NCBI GenBank assembly: GCA_015060965.1 | Contig: SUXN01000029.1 | Location: forward strand, 1 to 36,314 | Reading direction: 5' to 3' | DNA from: Bacteroidales bacterium | GTDB taxonomy: Bacteria; Bacteroidota; Bacteroidia; Bacteroidales; Bacteroidaceae | Length of the DNA: 36,314 nucleotides | Shown here: positions 7,330 to 16,549 of the stretch, piece by piece | How the letters are laid out: every line of letters begins with the position of its first letter | Numbering within the stretch: the stretch's first letter is position 1 | The notes under the pieces: model-generated | Database searches by the model: none | Seen by the model: only the letters and a program-made list of their open reading frames with translations | What the model was told of the DNA's origin: nothing | Translations under genes and position numbers: made by a program

Positions 7330-8592
7330 ATGAAACAAAGAAGAGTTGTTGTAACAGGTCTTGGAACCGTTTCGCCAATTGGTAATAGTGTACCCGAAGC
7401 TTGGGAAAATGCTATTAATGGTGTAAGTGGTGCAGGACCTATTACTCATTTTGATAGTTACCTTTTTAAGACCCAGTTTGCCTGTGAGGTCAAGAATTTT
7501 GACCCTACAGCGACCATGGACCGCCGTGAAATGAGAAAGGTCGATGTAGATACGCATTATGCTTTCGCATCGGCTGTCGAGGCCATCAATGACAGTGGTA
7601 TCGATTTTGAGAAGGTAGACTGCAATCGTGTTGGAGTTATCTTCGGTGAGGGTATCGGAGGATTGGGCGCTCTTGAGGATGAGATGAGGGCATACTCATT
7701 GAATCAGGAGAATGGACCACGTTTCTCTCCCTTCCTCCTGACCAAGATGATTTCCGATATGACAGCAGGTATCATATCAATAAAATATGGTCTCAAAGGC
7801 CCTAACTATGTAACAACATCGGCTTGCGCCTCTTCTACAAACGCTTTGATTGATGCTTTTGACCAGATACGTCTGGGTAGGGCTGATGTCATGGTGGCCG
7901 GTGGTTCCGAGGCTGCTATATGTCCTACTGCGGTAGGCGGTTTCAACGCAATGCACGCCCTGTCTGTACGAAACGATGACCCTAAGGGTGCTTCACGTCC
8001 GTTCAGCAAGAGCCGTGACGGCTTTGTAATGGCCGAAGGTGCTGCCACTCTTATCCTCGAGGAGTATGAGCATGCTGTTGCACGTGGCGCCAAGATTTAT
8101 GCCGAGGTTGCTGGTACAGGTCTTACTGCCGATGCATACCATATTACGGCTCCTCATCCCGAAGGAGAAGGTGCTATGAGGGTAATGAAGATGGCGCTTG
8201 ATGAGGCTGGTCTTCCTGTTGAGAGTGTAGACTACATCAATGTTCACGGAACATCTACTCCTGCAGGTGATATAGCCGAGGCCAAGGCCATAAAGAGCCT
8301 ATTCGGAGAACACGCATATAAACTCAACATAAGTTCGACAAAGTCTATGACCGGTCACTTGCTCGGTGCTGCCGGTGCGCTTGAGGCTCTGTTGACAGTG
8401 CTTGCACTGAAGAATGATATTGTTCCGCCGACAATCAATCATGAAGAGGGCGACGAGGATCCCGAGATTGATTATGCTTTGAATTTCACATTCAACAAGG
8501 CCCAGAAGAGAACCGTTAATGTAGCTTTGTCAAATACATTCGGTTTTGGTGGACACAACGCAAGTATAGCATTTAAGAAAGTTGAAGACTAA
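7330..8592 (+). CDS. fabF: Beta-ketoacyl-ACP synthase II
   Basis: A 420-residue condensing enzyme that elongates acyl-ACP with malonyl-ACP. The Cys-His-His triad is visible: Cys166 (TSACASS), His306 (NVHGTSTPAGD) and His343 (TGHLLGAAGA), with Lys338 in STKSMTG. The N-terminus RRVVVTGLGTVSPIG is typical. It lies between acpP and rnc, whose start overlaps its last codons, so the three are probably one transcript. Confidence 0.98.
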   Translation: MKQRRVVVTGLGTVSPIGNSVPEAWENAINGVSGAGPITHFDSYLFKTQFACEVKNFDPTATMDRREMRKVDVDTHYAFASAVEAINDSGIDFEKVDCNRVGVIFGEGIGGLGALEDEMRAYSLNQENGPRFSPFLLTKMISDMTAGIISIKYGLKGPNYVTTSACASSTNALIDAFDQIRLGRADVMVAGGSEAAICPTAVGGFNAMHALSVRNDDPKGASRPFSKSRDGFVMAEGAATLILEEYEHAVARGAKIYAEVAGTGLTADAYHITAPHPEGEGAMRVMKMALDEAGLPVESVDYINVHGTSTPAGDIAEAKAIKSLFGEHAYKLNISSTKSMTGHLLGAAGALEALLTVLALKNDIVPPTINHEEGDEDPEIDYALNFTFNKAQKRTVNVALSNTFGFGGHNASIAFKKVED

Positions 8593-9316
8593 TACGTTCT
8601 TTAGAATAATTCTGGATAAGATAAGGCTTCTATCCCGCAAGGATAGGGAGTCTTATCTTTTGTTATACTCAATTCTGGGCTTTGTTCCCAATAATATCAG
8701 TCTTTACAAGATGGCCATGACTCACAGCTCATCGGCATCGGGTTCGCGCAAGTTGGGTTGCAACGAGCGCCTTGAGTTCTTGGGCGATGCTGTCCTCAGC
8801 TCTGTAACGGCCGATTTCCTCTATTCCAATTTCAGGAAGGAACGTGAGGGTTTCCTTACCAAATCGCGTAGTAACCTGGTGTGCCGTGAGCGTCTGAACG
8901 AGTTGGCGATTGAGATCGGTCTTGACCGCTTTATAAGTTCCTGCGGTCTCCAGCAGCAACATAACAGCTACATCTATGGTAATGCACTCGAAGCGCTGAT
9001 AGGTGCAATATATATTGACAAAGGCTACTCGCAGTGCCGCAGGTTCCTGCTCGACAGGGTCTTTTCCCGCCTGAACGATATTGAACAGATTGTAAAGTCG
9101 GACAAGAACTACAAGAGCCGTCTGATAGAGTGGGGACAGAAACAACACAAAAATGTAGAGTTCCGGGTGGTGCTCGAAGAGGTCCGTAAAGATGGCGTGT
9201 TCTTTATGAGCGAGGCGCTTGTAGAAGGTGTCGTATATGGCACAGGTGACGGCTTCTCAAAGCGTGAGAGCCAGCAGAAGGCTGCCCGTCAGGCACTTTT
9301 CAATATCGGGAAATAA
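8582..9316 (+). CDS. rnc: Ribonuclease III
   Basis: A 244-residue double-strand-specific endoribonuclease that processes rRNA and structured mRNA. The signature NERLEFLGDAVLS (61-73) and the second acidic site in NALEALIGAIYID give the RNase III domain. A double-stranded RNA-binding domain follows (about 178-244, ending SKRESQQKAARQAL). The first in-frame ATG is at residue 44, inside the catalytic domain, so translation must begin at a non-ATG codon. The TTG at 8582 overlaps the fabF stop by 11 bp and gives a normal N-terminus; this suggests translational coupling. Confidence 0.95.
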   Translation: MKTNTFFRIILDKIRLLSRKDRESYLLLYSILGFVPNNISLYKMAMTHSSSASGSRKLGCNERLEFLGDAVLSSVTADFLYSNFRKEREGFLTKSRSNLVCRERLNELAIEIGLDRFISSCGLQQQHNSYIYGNALEALIGAIYIDKGYSQCRRFLLDRVFSRLNDIEQIVKSDKNYKSRLIEWGQKQHKNVEFRVVLEEVRKDGVFFMSEALVEGVVYGTGDGFSKRESQQKAARQALFNIGK

Positions 9317-9320
9317 TCGC

Positions 9321-9689
9321 TTATCTTTTGCTTTTTATCGTAACTGCTGCGCCAAGCCTGTCGCCGCCCATCGGGGGCGTGTCCTTGGTGAGTGTTATAT
9401 TTATGCTCGCAATCTGTATAAACTCATTGTACAGTGCACTGCTGATCCTGTAGCAGACATTCTCAAGCAGCTTTGAAGGAATATTCATCTCTCTACGCAC
9501 GATAGCATACACATCTGCGTAGCTGACCGTACCTTCAATCTCGTCGCTCTCGAGGCAAGCGTGGTCAGCAATCTGAAGTTCGAGATCTATAGTAAACCAG
9601 GCTCCAATCGCCTTTTCTTGCTCAAGTACTCCATGGTGGGCGTACAAATGTACTCCTTTCAGTTGGATTATGTAATCTGTTGTCTGCAT
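9321..9689 (-). CDS. folB: Dihydroneopterin aldolase
   Basis: A 122-residue folate enzyme that cleaves 7,8-dihydroneopterin to 6-hydroxymethyl-dihydropterin and glycolaldehyde. The motif HHGVLEQEK (18-26) holds the substrate-binding Glu, and Lys102 (TLTKDTPPM) is the presumed catalytic lysine. The length is usual for FolB. It is convergent with rnc, only 4 bp away. It lies 77 bp after nrdJ on the same strand, with a terminator-like hairpin ending 16 nt before its ATG and no clear promoter of its own. Confidence 0.95.
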   Translation of the reverse strand: MQTTDYIIQLKGVHLYAHHGVLEQEKAIGAWFTIDLELQIADHACLESDEIEGTVSYADVYAIVRREMNIPSKLLENVCYRISSALYNEFIQIASINITLTKDTPPMGGDRLGAAVTIKSKR

Positions 9690-9705
9690 CGCTCTCTTTT
9701 AAAAT

Positions 9706-9738
9706 GGCAAAGGGCCTCTTTTGAAAAGACCCTTTGCC
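9706..9738 (-). terminator. Terminator-like hairpin between nrdJ and folB
   Basis: GGCAAAGGG (9706-9714) and CCCTTTGCC (9730-9738) pair, with an inner TCTTTT/GAAAAGA pairing that nearly closes the stem. On the minus strand it is followed by ATTTTAAAAG, a short T run. It ends 16 nt upstream of folB. Confidence 0.7.
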
Positions 9739-9766
9739 GGTGAAATATATATAGTTTTAAGATGGA

Positions 9767-12298
9767 TCAACCACATTTTGAATATCCGCAGCCGGGGCAG
9801 TGCAGGCAACCTTCCTCAAAGATAAGCGGCTGTTTGCAGTTGGGGCACTTCTCGGCTGTAGAGGTACCGTCCTTTATGTAGCGTTTTAGCGCGCGCTCCA
9901 CACCGTTCTTCCATGTGTTGATGTTGTCCGATGCAAGTTCCAAGGAAGATATCAGCTTGATTACCTGCTCGATAGGCATCTTGTAACGCAACACGCCCGA
10001 GATAAGCTTTGCATAGTTCCAGAATTCGGGGTTGAATCTCTCTGAAAGTCCCTCGATTGTGGTCTTATAACCGATCTTGTTCTCGAACTGGAAGTCGTAG
10101 CGCTTGGTGCCGTCCTCGTTGGTGTGCTTGATGATGATACCTTGTGTCACGTTCTTTGGCAATGGAATACCGTCCTCGTCATCCTGCTGTCCTGTGAATA
10201 TCTCGTAGGGTTCGCCGTCAAGAAGTCCGATGAATGCCACCCACTTCTCCTTATTGTTCTGGAAGCGTACAACGTCTGCCTTCAGCACTGTGGGGCGCAC
10301 CTCGGTTATTGCAGGTTTTGCGATTTCCTGTTCTTTCTTCTCTTTCTTGCTGTCTGTTGATACAAGCACTCCGGCGCGTGAACCGTCGCGGTATACTGTA
10401 CAGCCCTTGCAACCGCACTTCCATGCTGTAACGTAAAGGTCGTTCACAAGCTTTTCGTCCACATTGTTGGGGAGGTTGATAGTGACACTGATAGAGTGGT
10501 CCACCCACTTCTGTATGCGTCCCTGCATCTCCACCTTTGCCAACCAGTCAATGTCGTTTGATGTGGCCTTTGCATATGGCGAGCGTGCCACAAGGCTGTC
10601 GATCTCGGCCTGTGTGTACTTCTTTGTGGTGTCAATGCCGTTCTTCTTCATCCACTCAACAAATCTGTGGTGGTAAACAACATACTCCTCGAAAGAGTCG
10701 CCGTTCTCGTCGGTAAAGTCCACGTGTACAGCGGGGTCGTTCGGGTTCACCTTTCTGCGACGCTTGTACACAGGCATGAATACCGGCTCGATACCCGATG
10801 TCGTCTGTGTCATGATGCTCACTGTGCCAGTGGGGGCAATTGTGAGGCACGCAATGTTGCGGCGGCCGAACTTCTTCATGTTTTCATAAAGTCCGGGGTC
10901 TGCCTCGCGCAGGCGGTTGATGAACGGGTTGTTCTCCTCACGCTTGATGTCGAATATCTCGAATGCGCCGCGCTCCTCGGCAAGCTTCACTGAAGAACCG
11001 TATGCAGCAAGCGCAAGTGTCTTGTGTACCTCCTCCGAGAATTCAATGGCTTCGTTGCTGCCGTATCTCAGGCCCATGGCTGCGAGCATATCGCCCTCGG
11101 CTGTGATGCCTACACCGGTGCGGCGTCCCATGCTGCTCTTGCGTGCAATCTTCTCCCACAACTTCTTTTCGGCGCCTTTCACCTCGTCGCTCTCAGGGTC
11201 GCTCTCAACCTTCTCCTGGATTGCCTTGATTTTTTCAAGCTCAAGATCGATGATATCGTCCATTATGCGCTGCGCCTTGGCTGTGTGCTCCTTGAAGAGT
11301 TCAAAATCGAAGTAGGCCTCGGGAGTGAATGGATTCACAACATATGAGTACAGATTTATTGCAATGAGACGGCAAGAGTCATATGGGCATAGGGGAATCT
11401 CGCCACACGGGTTTGTCGATACAGTCTCGAAACCGAGGTCTGCATAGCAGTCGGGTATCGACTCGCGCTGTATAGTGTCCCAGAACAGTACGCCCGGCTC
11501 GGCCGATTTCCAAGCATTGTGGATAATCTTGTTCCACAACTGGTTGGCATTGATCTCCTTGCTGTAGATGGGGTTCTCTGCGTTGATGGGGTACTGCTGT
11601 GTATATGCCTTCTGCTCTGTCACCGCCTTCATGAACTCGTCGTCGATCTTTACCGATACGTTGGCTCCGGTAACCTTGCCCTCGGTCATCTTCGCGTCAA
11701 TGAATGCCTCTGCATCGGGGTGTTTGATAGATACACTGAGCATGAGAGCGCCTCGACGACCGTCCTGTGCCACCTCTCGTGTCGAGTTTGAATAACGCTC
11801 CATGAAAGGAACGAGTCCGGTAGAGGTCAGTGCCGAGTTCTTTACGGGCGAGCCCTTGGGACGGATGTGTGAGAGGTCGTGTCCTACGCCGCCACGACGC
11901 TTCATCAACTGTACCTGCTCTTCGTCAACGCGGATGATGCCGCCGTATGAGTCGGCTTTGCCTTCCATGCCGATCACGAAGCAGTTTGAGAGTGATGCTA
12001 TCTGGAAATCATTTCCGATGCCGGTCATCGGACTGCCCGATGGAACGATGTACCTGAAATGGTCGAGCAGGTCGAAAATCTCCTGTGCGTTCATCGGATT
12101 GTTGTACTTTGCCTCGACACGGGCAATCTCGTTGGCTATGCGCCAATGCATCTCTTCTGGACTCTTTTCGTAGATCTTTCCGAACGAGTCCTTGACTGCA
12201 TACTTGTTTACCCATACGCGGGCTGCAAGCTCGTCGCCGTTGAAATATTCAAGTGCTCCCTTGAATGATTCTTCGTAGGTGTAGGTTCTCTTTTCCAC
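9767..12298 (-). CDS. nrdJ: Adenosylcobalamin-dependent ribonucleotide reductase (class II)
   Basis: An 843-residue reductase making dNTP precursors without oxygen, using adenosylcobalamin as radical source. Visible features are Cys106 (SLSNCFVIG), the NPCGE radical/redox motif (Asn296, Cys298, Glu300), the phosphate-binding-type segment APTGTVSIMTQTTSGIEPVF, and a C-terminal Zn-ribbon with Cys pairs (CPNC..CPGC) and a final Cys near the end. The start is GTG at 12298; an in-frame stop lies just upstream and no ATG is available, so GTG is well supported. A strong promoter precedes it. No cobalamin riboswitch fits in its leader of about 45 nt. Confidence 0.97.
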   Translation of the reverse strand: MEKRTYTYEESFKGALEYFNGDELAARVWVNKYAVKDSFGKIYEKSPEEMHWRIANEIARVEAKYNNPMNAQEIFDLLDHFRYIVPSGSPMTGIGNDFQIASLSNCFVIGMEGKADSYGGIIRVDEEQVQLMKRRGGVGHDLSHIRPKGSPVKNSALTSTGLVPFMERYSNSTREVAQDGRRGALMLSVSIKHPDAEAFIDAKMTEGKVTGANVSVKIDDEFMKAVTEQKAYTQQYPINAENPIYSKEINANQLWNKIIHNAWKSAEPGVLFWDTIQRESIPDCYADLGFETVSTNPCGEIPLCPYDSCRLIAINLYSYVVNPFTPEAYFDFELFKEHTAKAQRIMDDIIDLELEKIKAIQEKVESDPESDEVKGAEKKLWEKIARKSSMGRRTGVGITAEGDMLAAMGLRYGSNEAIEFSEEVHKTLALAAYGSSVKLAEERGAFEIFDIKREENNPFINRLREADPGLYENMKKFGRRNIACLTIAPTGTVSIMTQTTSGIEPVFMPVYKRRRKVNPNDPAVHVDFTDENGDSFEEYVVYHHRFVEWMKKNGIDTTKKYTQAEIDSLVARSPYAKATSNDIDWLAKVEMQGRIQKWVDHSISVTINLPNNVDEKLVNDLYVTAWKCGCKGCTVYRDGSRAGVLVSTDSKKEKKEQEIAKPAITEVRPTVLKADVVRFQNNKEKWVAFIGLLDGEPYEIFTGQQDDEDGIPLPKNVTQGIIIKHTNEDGTKRYDFQFENKIGYKTTIEGLSERFNPEFWNYAKLISGVLRYKMPIEQVIKLISSLELASDNINTWKNGVERALKRYIKDGTSTAEKCPNCKQPLIFEEGCLHCPGCGYSKCG

Positions 12299-12350
12299 TT
12301 TATGTGATTTTTATATTTTGTTTATCTGATTTCCTTTTTGAATAGCCACA

Positions 12351-12382
12351 CAAAGTTATAATCTAATTCAGTATTTACCAAA
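12351..12382 (-). promoter_or_regulatory. Promoter of nrdJ
   Basis: Minus strand: TTTG (12382-12379), 20 nt, TAACTTTG (12358-12351), an exact consensus match about 50 nt before the GTG start. Confidence 0.8.
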
Positions 12383-12412
12383 TAAAAACACCGGAACTTC
12401 TCAACTGTTTGC

Positions 12413-12490
12413 AAAGTTTTCCAAAATATTTTTTAATCTATTGAAAATCAATGATGTGAAATTTTTGAAAGGAGAAAAAGTTTTCCAAAA
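12413..12490. repeat. 14-bp direct repeat upstream of nrdJ promoter
   Basis: AAAGTTTTCCAAAA occurs at 12413-12426 and again at 12477-12490, in an AT-rich stretch. The rest of 12383-12608 shows no gene or RNA that I recognise. The repeats could be regulator sites for nrdJ, but they do not resemble NrdR boxes. Confidence 0.4.
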
Positions 12491-12608
12491 ATTAAATTTG
12501 CTATATTGTACCGATGGGGTTTGTTGTAAAATTGATGATCTCCGAACTGCTTGTGGCTTTCCTGAAACGGTGGTACGGCAGTATGTCAAAATATCGGCTT
12601 GCATAAAA

Positions 12609-12643
12609 GGATGACGTGAACACCTTTGGCATTCACGTCATCC
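12609..12643 (-). terminator. Intrinsic terminator of dnaA
   Basis: A 12-bp perfect stem (GGATGACGTGAA 12609-12620 and its complement 12632-12643), followed on the minus strand by TTTTATG, 33 nt after the dnaA stop. Confidence 0.8.
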
Positions 12644-12675
12644 TCCTATACTGAAATGTTGTTATGATATTCTTC

Positions 12676-14064
12676 TTATGCGCTCTGGAGTGCAAGGTCA
12701 ATCTCATTGAGCTCGTTGCGGAACTGCTTGTCTGTCTCGGCAAGGTTCGTGATTGTCTTGCATGCGTGCAGAACTGTGGCGTGATCCCTGTTGCCTATGT
12801 ACTGTCCGATTTTTGATGTAGACATGTCAAGATACTTCTTGGCAAGGAACATTGCGACCTGACGTACCAGAACTACCTCACGTTTGCGTGATCTGGTGTT
12901 GATTGCGTTTACCTCAACGCCGTAATAGTCCGAAACGGTCTTTATTATGTCGTCGATTGTTATGCTTTTCTTCTCGTAGCTTGAGAGGTCTCCTACAATC
13001 TTACGTGCAAGGTTGATGTCGATATCGGCATTGTTGATTGTAGAGTGTGCCATGATAGAGACAACTATACCTTCAAGGTCACGTATGCTTGCATTTACAT
13101 TCTCGGCAATGTGGGAAATCACCTCTTCGGGGAAGTTCAGGCCGTCGCGGTATACCTTGTTGCGCAGGATGTTCTTTCTGAGCTCAAGGTCGGGTTTCTC
13201 GATCTCGGCAGTCATGCCCCACTTGAAACGTGTTATGAGACGCTCTTCCATACCCTGCAACTGTGCGGGTGAGCGGTCTGATGTCATAATCAGCTGCTTA
13301 CCGTTGAGGTGTAAGTGGTTGAATATGTGGAAGAATGCATTCTGAGTCTTTTGGAGGCCTGCAAACTCCTGGATATCGTCAATGATAAGCACGTCGATAC
13401 TCTGGTAGAATCTCATGAAGTCATTGAAATTCTTCTGCAGGATTGAGTCGGTGTATTGTACCTGGAAAAGGTGGGCCGATACATAAAGCACACGCAACTC
13501 AGGGTGGAGTTCCTTTATTCTTACACCGATAGCGTTGATGAGGTGGGTCTTTCCAACTCCCGATGAACCGTGTATGAACAGCGGATTGAATGCACGTCCC
13601 GGTTTGTCGGCAACGCTGATGGCGACAGAGCGTGAGAGGCGGTTGCTGATACCTTCTACATAGTTGTCAAAGGTGTATCGGTTGATAAGCATCGAGTCAA
13701 GCTCCTGTACAGTCTCCTGCATGGCTTTGGGAGTGCTGTTCCCGCTGTTCCCGCTTCCGCTGTTCTTGCCGTATCCTTCGGTTCCAACCTCCATGCTGAG
13801 GTTGTTTCCGCTGTCGGTGAGGATGCTATACATCAACTGGGTGCCGTTACCCATGACTTTGAACAGGGTCGTGCGCAAAAGGTCGATGTAATTCTCCTCC
13901 AAAACTTCGCATACAAAGTTGCTCTTCACCTGTATGGTCAAGGTGTTGCCCTCGTACTTGAGCGGAGTTATATCCGCAAACAAAGTTTTGTAGGCATCTT
14001 CCGTGACGTTGTCACGGATAATGTCTAAGCATCTGTTCCACTTTGTTATGAGGCTTGAGTTCAT
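12676..14064 (-). CDS. dnaA: Chromosomal replication initiator DnaA
   Basis: A 462-residue AAA+ initiator. Domain I is about residues 1-85. A Gly/Ser-rich linker follows (about 98-112, [14 protein letters not shown]). The AAA+ domain has Walker A GSSGVGKT (166-173) and Walker B DVLIIDD (224-230). Domain IV carries the DNA-binding signature [15 protein letters not shown] (about 424-438). The start [10 protein letters not shown] is chosen because an in-frame ATG at 14121 falls inside a leader hairpin. No cluster of DnaA boxes (TTATCCACA or close) was found next to the gene, so this may not be the origin. Confidence 0.97.
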   Translation of the reverse strand: MNSSLITKWNRCLDIIRDNVTEDAYKTLFADITPLKYEGNTLTIQVKSNFVCEVLEENYIDLLRTTLFKVMGNGTQLMYSILTDSGNNLSMEVGTEGYGKNSGSGNSGNSTPKAMQETVQELDSMLINRYTFDNYVEGISNRLSRSVAISVADKPGRAFNPLFIHGSSGVGKTHLINAIGVRIKELHPELRVLYVSAHLFQVQYTDSILQKNFNDFMRFYQSIDVLIIDDIQEFAGLQKTQNAFFHIFNHLHLNGKQLIMTSDRSPAQLQGMEERLITRFKWGMTAEIEKPDLELRKNILRNKVYRDGLNFPEEVISHIAENVNASIRDLEGIVVSIMAHSTINNADIDINLARKIVGDLSSYEKKSITIDDIIKTVSDYYGVEVNAINTRSRKREVVLVRQVAMFLAKKYLDMSTSKIGQYIGNRDHATVLHACKTITNLAETDKQFRNELNEIDLALQSA

Positions 14065-14106
14065 TGTATTGTTTTTGTTTTCTCGTTTTTTTATGGCGAC
14101 AAATAA

Positions 14107-14134
14107 AAAGAGGCTCGTCATTCAAGGCCTCTTT
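14107..14134 (-). promoter_or_regulatory. Terminator-like hairpin in dnaA leader (possible attenuator)
   Basis: AAAGAGGC (minus 14134-14127) and GCCTCTTT (14114-14107) form an 8-bp stem with a 12-nt loop, followed on the minus strand by TTATTTG. It lies between the dnaA promoter (14153-14184) and the ATG (14064), so transcripts from that promoter must cross it. Confidence 0.55.
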
Positions 14135-14152
14135 CCTTTACCATTTCTATTG

Positions 14153-14184
14153 CAAATATCTTCAAATAAAAATGAAAATCCAAA
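14153..14184 (-). promoter_or_regulatory. Promoter of dnaA
   Basis: Minus strand: TTTG (14184-14181), 20 nt, GATATTTG (14160-14153), one base from consensus. Confidence 0.6.
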
Positions 14185-14670
14185 TGCATAAATCTTGCTC
14201 AAAATCCTAAGGAAAATAAGATATTGGGTATCAGTAACTTAAAAATTGATAAAAACCAAAGGATGCTCTTTTGCGTTATTTTTTTTGCACATTGATTGTC
14301 AACGGTTTATGCAATATCCGATGTGATTTGCGCTGTTTTTTGAGCCCTGTCGAGAAGCGTTTTACGTGTGTTCGGGCGCCCATAGGGAGTCTCTCGCAAG
14401 CTTTCGGGAAAGCGTTGATTTTTATTTGGAACCATTCTATTTAAGGCTGTAAATTTTGTTTTTTGGAAAATTGAATTTAAGGTAAAAAACAGGATAAAAT
14501 AGTGGCGTTTTTACTTGTTTTTTTCGAACATATCATTTTAATTATGCGTGCGCGCCTACCTTTATAAACCTTGTGCGTAAGGCTATCTGGGGCCGTTGGG
14601 AGAGCAGGGTGGATGAGGTCAGCATTTTTTTTGTGTATGTTTGCGCAAAAGGGTGGCAGATGTGCAAAAA
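14185..14670. other. Intergenic region dnaX-dnaA, no gene recognised
   Basis: About 485 bp between the dnaX terminator and the dnaA promoter. I see no credible protein gene and no DnaA-box cluster. The segment 14340-14430 is more GC-rich than its AT-rich flanks and has several pairing stretches: CGAGA..TCTCG, GGGCGCCC, and GCTTTC-GGG-AAAGC followed by a T run. It could encode a small RNA; this is weak. The rest is AT-rich spacer. Confidence 0.4.
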
Positions 14671-14696
14671 AAGATAGAGAAAAACTTCTCTATCTT
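14671..14696 (-). terminator. Intrinsic terminator overlapping the dnaX stop
   Basis: AAGATAGAGAA and its complement (forward 14671-14696) form a stem that contains the dnaX TAG stop, followed on the minus strand by TTTTT. Confidence 0.8.
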
Positions 14697-16549
14697 GCCA
14701 GTTCGAGGTTAAGCTCAACCCTGAGTTTTTCTATAAGCGGGTTCTTCTCCTTTAGTATCTCATACTGCTTCGGTCTGTCGCTGACGTGCCTCTCGACTAC
14801 AATCTTGTTGACAGTGACCTTCATCCTTGGAGTGATACCGTTCAGGTAGCTGCTCATTCCGTCACATATACGCTTTGCCTCGGACTCGAACAGCTCTGCC
14901 GCCAACTGGTTGTCTACTGCAATGCAGAAACACTCCTTTTCCGTTAGTTCCGGGCGCATGATCTTCATTCTGTCCGCAAGCGCACGCTCGTTTTCAGGTA
15001 GTTGCAACGCATATGAGGTCCATGCCTGGACTATTGATTCCGTTGTCAGTGTCTTGGGCTTCTCTGCAACCGGCACAGGAGCATTCTCTTGGGGTGCGGT
15101 AGAGGCGGCCTCTGTTTTTGCAGTCGTTGTAGGCAGCCCCTCCTGCTTTATACCGGCTGATAGTGCTCTGGAACCACCGAACAACCCTCCTCGTCTTACC
15201 TGCATTTCAGGCGGGCGCCCATTTGCTACAGGTCTCCCGACTGCAGGTCGTTGTGATGTAGTCTGCTGTTGGCTCTCCTGTTGGGGAGCCTGTACGTTAT
15301 TCTGCTGTGTAGGACGTTGTGTCTGAACAGTCTGTTGCTGTACCTGCGGGTTCGGTTGCCGGATAGGCTGGGGGTTACTTGCAGTCTCTTTTGCCTGGAG
15401 TTTGTTGAAGATTGGTTTTAACGTCTTGGGGCCACGCCCCCCTCCTTCTTCACCCTCTTCGCTCAGTTGCGTAAGCTCAATTATGGTCAACTCTACCAAA
15501 AGGCGTTTGTTGCGGCTTGCCCTGTAGTTGAGGCTACAGTTGTTACACAGCCTTATTGCACTGAAAATCATCTTCGGCTTACACCTTGCGGCCTGCTCGC
15601 TGTATCGCGTGCGCAACTCCTCGCTTCCCTCGAACAGCGGTGCCGTTGCGGGGTCGCCGTTTACAAGAAGGTCCCTGAAATGGGCCGCTGCGCCTTCTAT
15701 GAAGATGTTGCCCTCGAATCCCTTTGTCAGCACATCGTTGAACAGAAGTAATGCCTGGGAAGTCTTTCCCTCAAGGATAAAATCGGTAAGTCTGAAATAG
15801 TATTCGTAGTCGAGCACGTTCAGGCTTGATATGACTTTCGAATATGTGAGTTCACCCTGTGTAAAGCTCACCATCTGGTCGAACAGTGAGAGCGCATCGC
15901 GCATACAGCCGTCCGATTTCTGTGCTATGATGCGCAAAGCCTCGTGTTCAACCTTAATTCCCTCTTTCGCTGCAATTCCCTGCAGGTGTGCTATTATGTC
16001 TGCGGCCTCAATGCGGCTGAAGTCATATATCTGGCAACGTGACAGGATTGTCGGGATAATCTTGTGCTTCTCGGTTGTGGCAAGGATGAATATTGCGTGT
16101 GCTGGCGGTTCCTCAAGTGTCTTGAGGAATGCGTTGAATGCAGCCTGTGACAGCATGTGTACCTCGTCGATGATATATACCTTGTATTTGCCTATCTGGG
16201 GCGGTATGCGTACCTGCTCATTGAGCGAACGTATGTCCTCCACCGAGTTGTTGCTGGCGGCATCAAGCTCATAGATCGAATATGAGCGTTGCTGGTTGAA
16301 CGAGAGGCATGACTCGCACTCGTTGCACGGCTCGCCGTCGGCTGTGGGGTGAAGGCAGTTTATTGTCTTTGCGAAGATTCTCGCACAGGTGGTCTTGCCC
16401 ACACCGCGTGGGCCGCAGAACAGGTAGGCGTGCGCCAACTTGCCGCTGTGGATGGCGTTCTTGAGTGTTGTTGTCAAGGATTTCTGGGCAACAACCGACT
16501 CAAAGGTGTCGGGGCGGTATTTTCTTGCCGAAACTATATAATTCTCCAT
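14690..16549 (-). CDS. dnaX: DNA polymerase III gamma/tau subunit
   Basis: A 619-residue clamp-loader ATPase. Walker A is GPRGVGKT (46-53). A zinc site has Cys65, Cys75, Cys78 and Cys81 (GEPCNECESC). Walker B is VYIIDEVHML (125-133), and sensor 1/SRC is TILSRCQIYDF (about 167-177). A Gln/Pro-rich linker spans about 400-470, followed by a tau-like C-terminal region. The start MENYIVSARKYRP is the conserved N-terminus; an in-frame ATG at 16660 lies upstream of the promoter -7 element and is rejected. The region was not searched in detail for a slippery heptamer that would make gamma. Confidence 0.97.
   Translation of the reverse strand: MENYIVSARKYRPDTFESVVAQKSLTTTLKNAIHSGKLAHAYLFCGPRGVGKTTCARIFAKTINCLHPTADGEPCNECESCLSFNQQRSYSIYELDAASNNSVEDIRSLNEQVRIPPQIGKYKVYIIDEVHMLSQAAFNAFLKTLEEPPAHAIFILATTEKHKIIPTILSRCQIYDFSRIEAADIIAHLQGIAAKEGIKVEHEALRIIAQKSDGCMRDALSLFDQMVSFTQGELTYSKVISSLNVLDYEYYFRLTDFILEGKTSQALLLFNDVLTKGFEGNIFIEGAAAHFRDLLVNGDPATAPLFEGSEELRTRYSEQAARCKPKMIFSAIRLCNNCSLNYRASRNKRLLVELTIIELTQLSEEGEEGGGRGPKTLKPIFNKLQAKETASNPQPIRQPNPQVQQQTVQTQRPTQQNNVQAPQQESQQQTTSQRPAVGRPVANGRPPEMQVRRGGLFGGSRALSAGIKQEGLPTTTAKTEAASTAPQENAPVPVAEKPKTLTTESIVQAWTSYALQLPENERALADRMKIMRPELTEKECFCIAVDNQLAAELFESEAKRICDGMSSYLNGITPRMKVTVNKIVVERHVSDRPKQYEILKEKNPLIEKLRVELNLELAR

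Noticed and set aside
12299-12350. Cobalamin riboswitch for nrdJ
   Set aside because: The leader between promoter and start is too short and lacks a B12-box-like sequence.
12401-12604. Small gene between dnaA terminator and nrdJ
   Set aside because: AT-biased frame with no similarity or signal; overlaps the direct repeats and the upstream edge of the nrdJ promoter region.
14065-14689. Replication origin next to dnaA
   Set aside because: No cluster of TTATCCACA or near matches on either strand; AT-rich stretches alone are not enough. GC-skew over the genome would decide.
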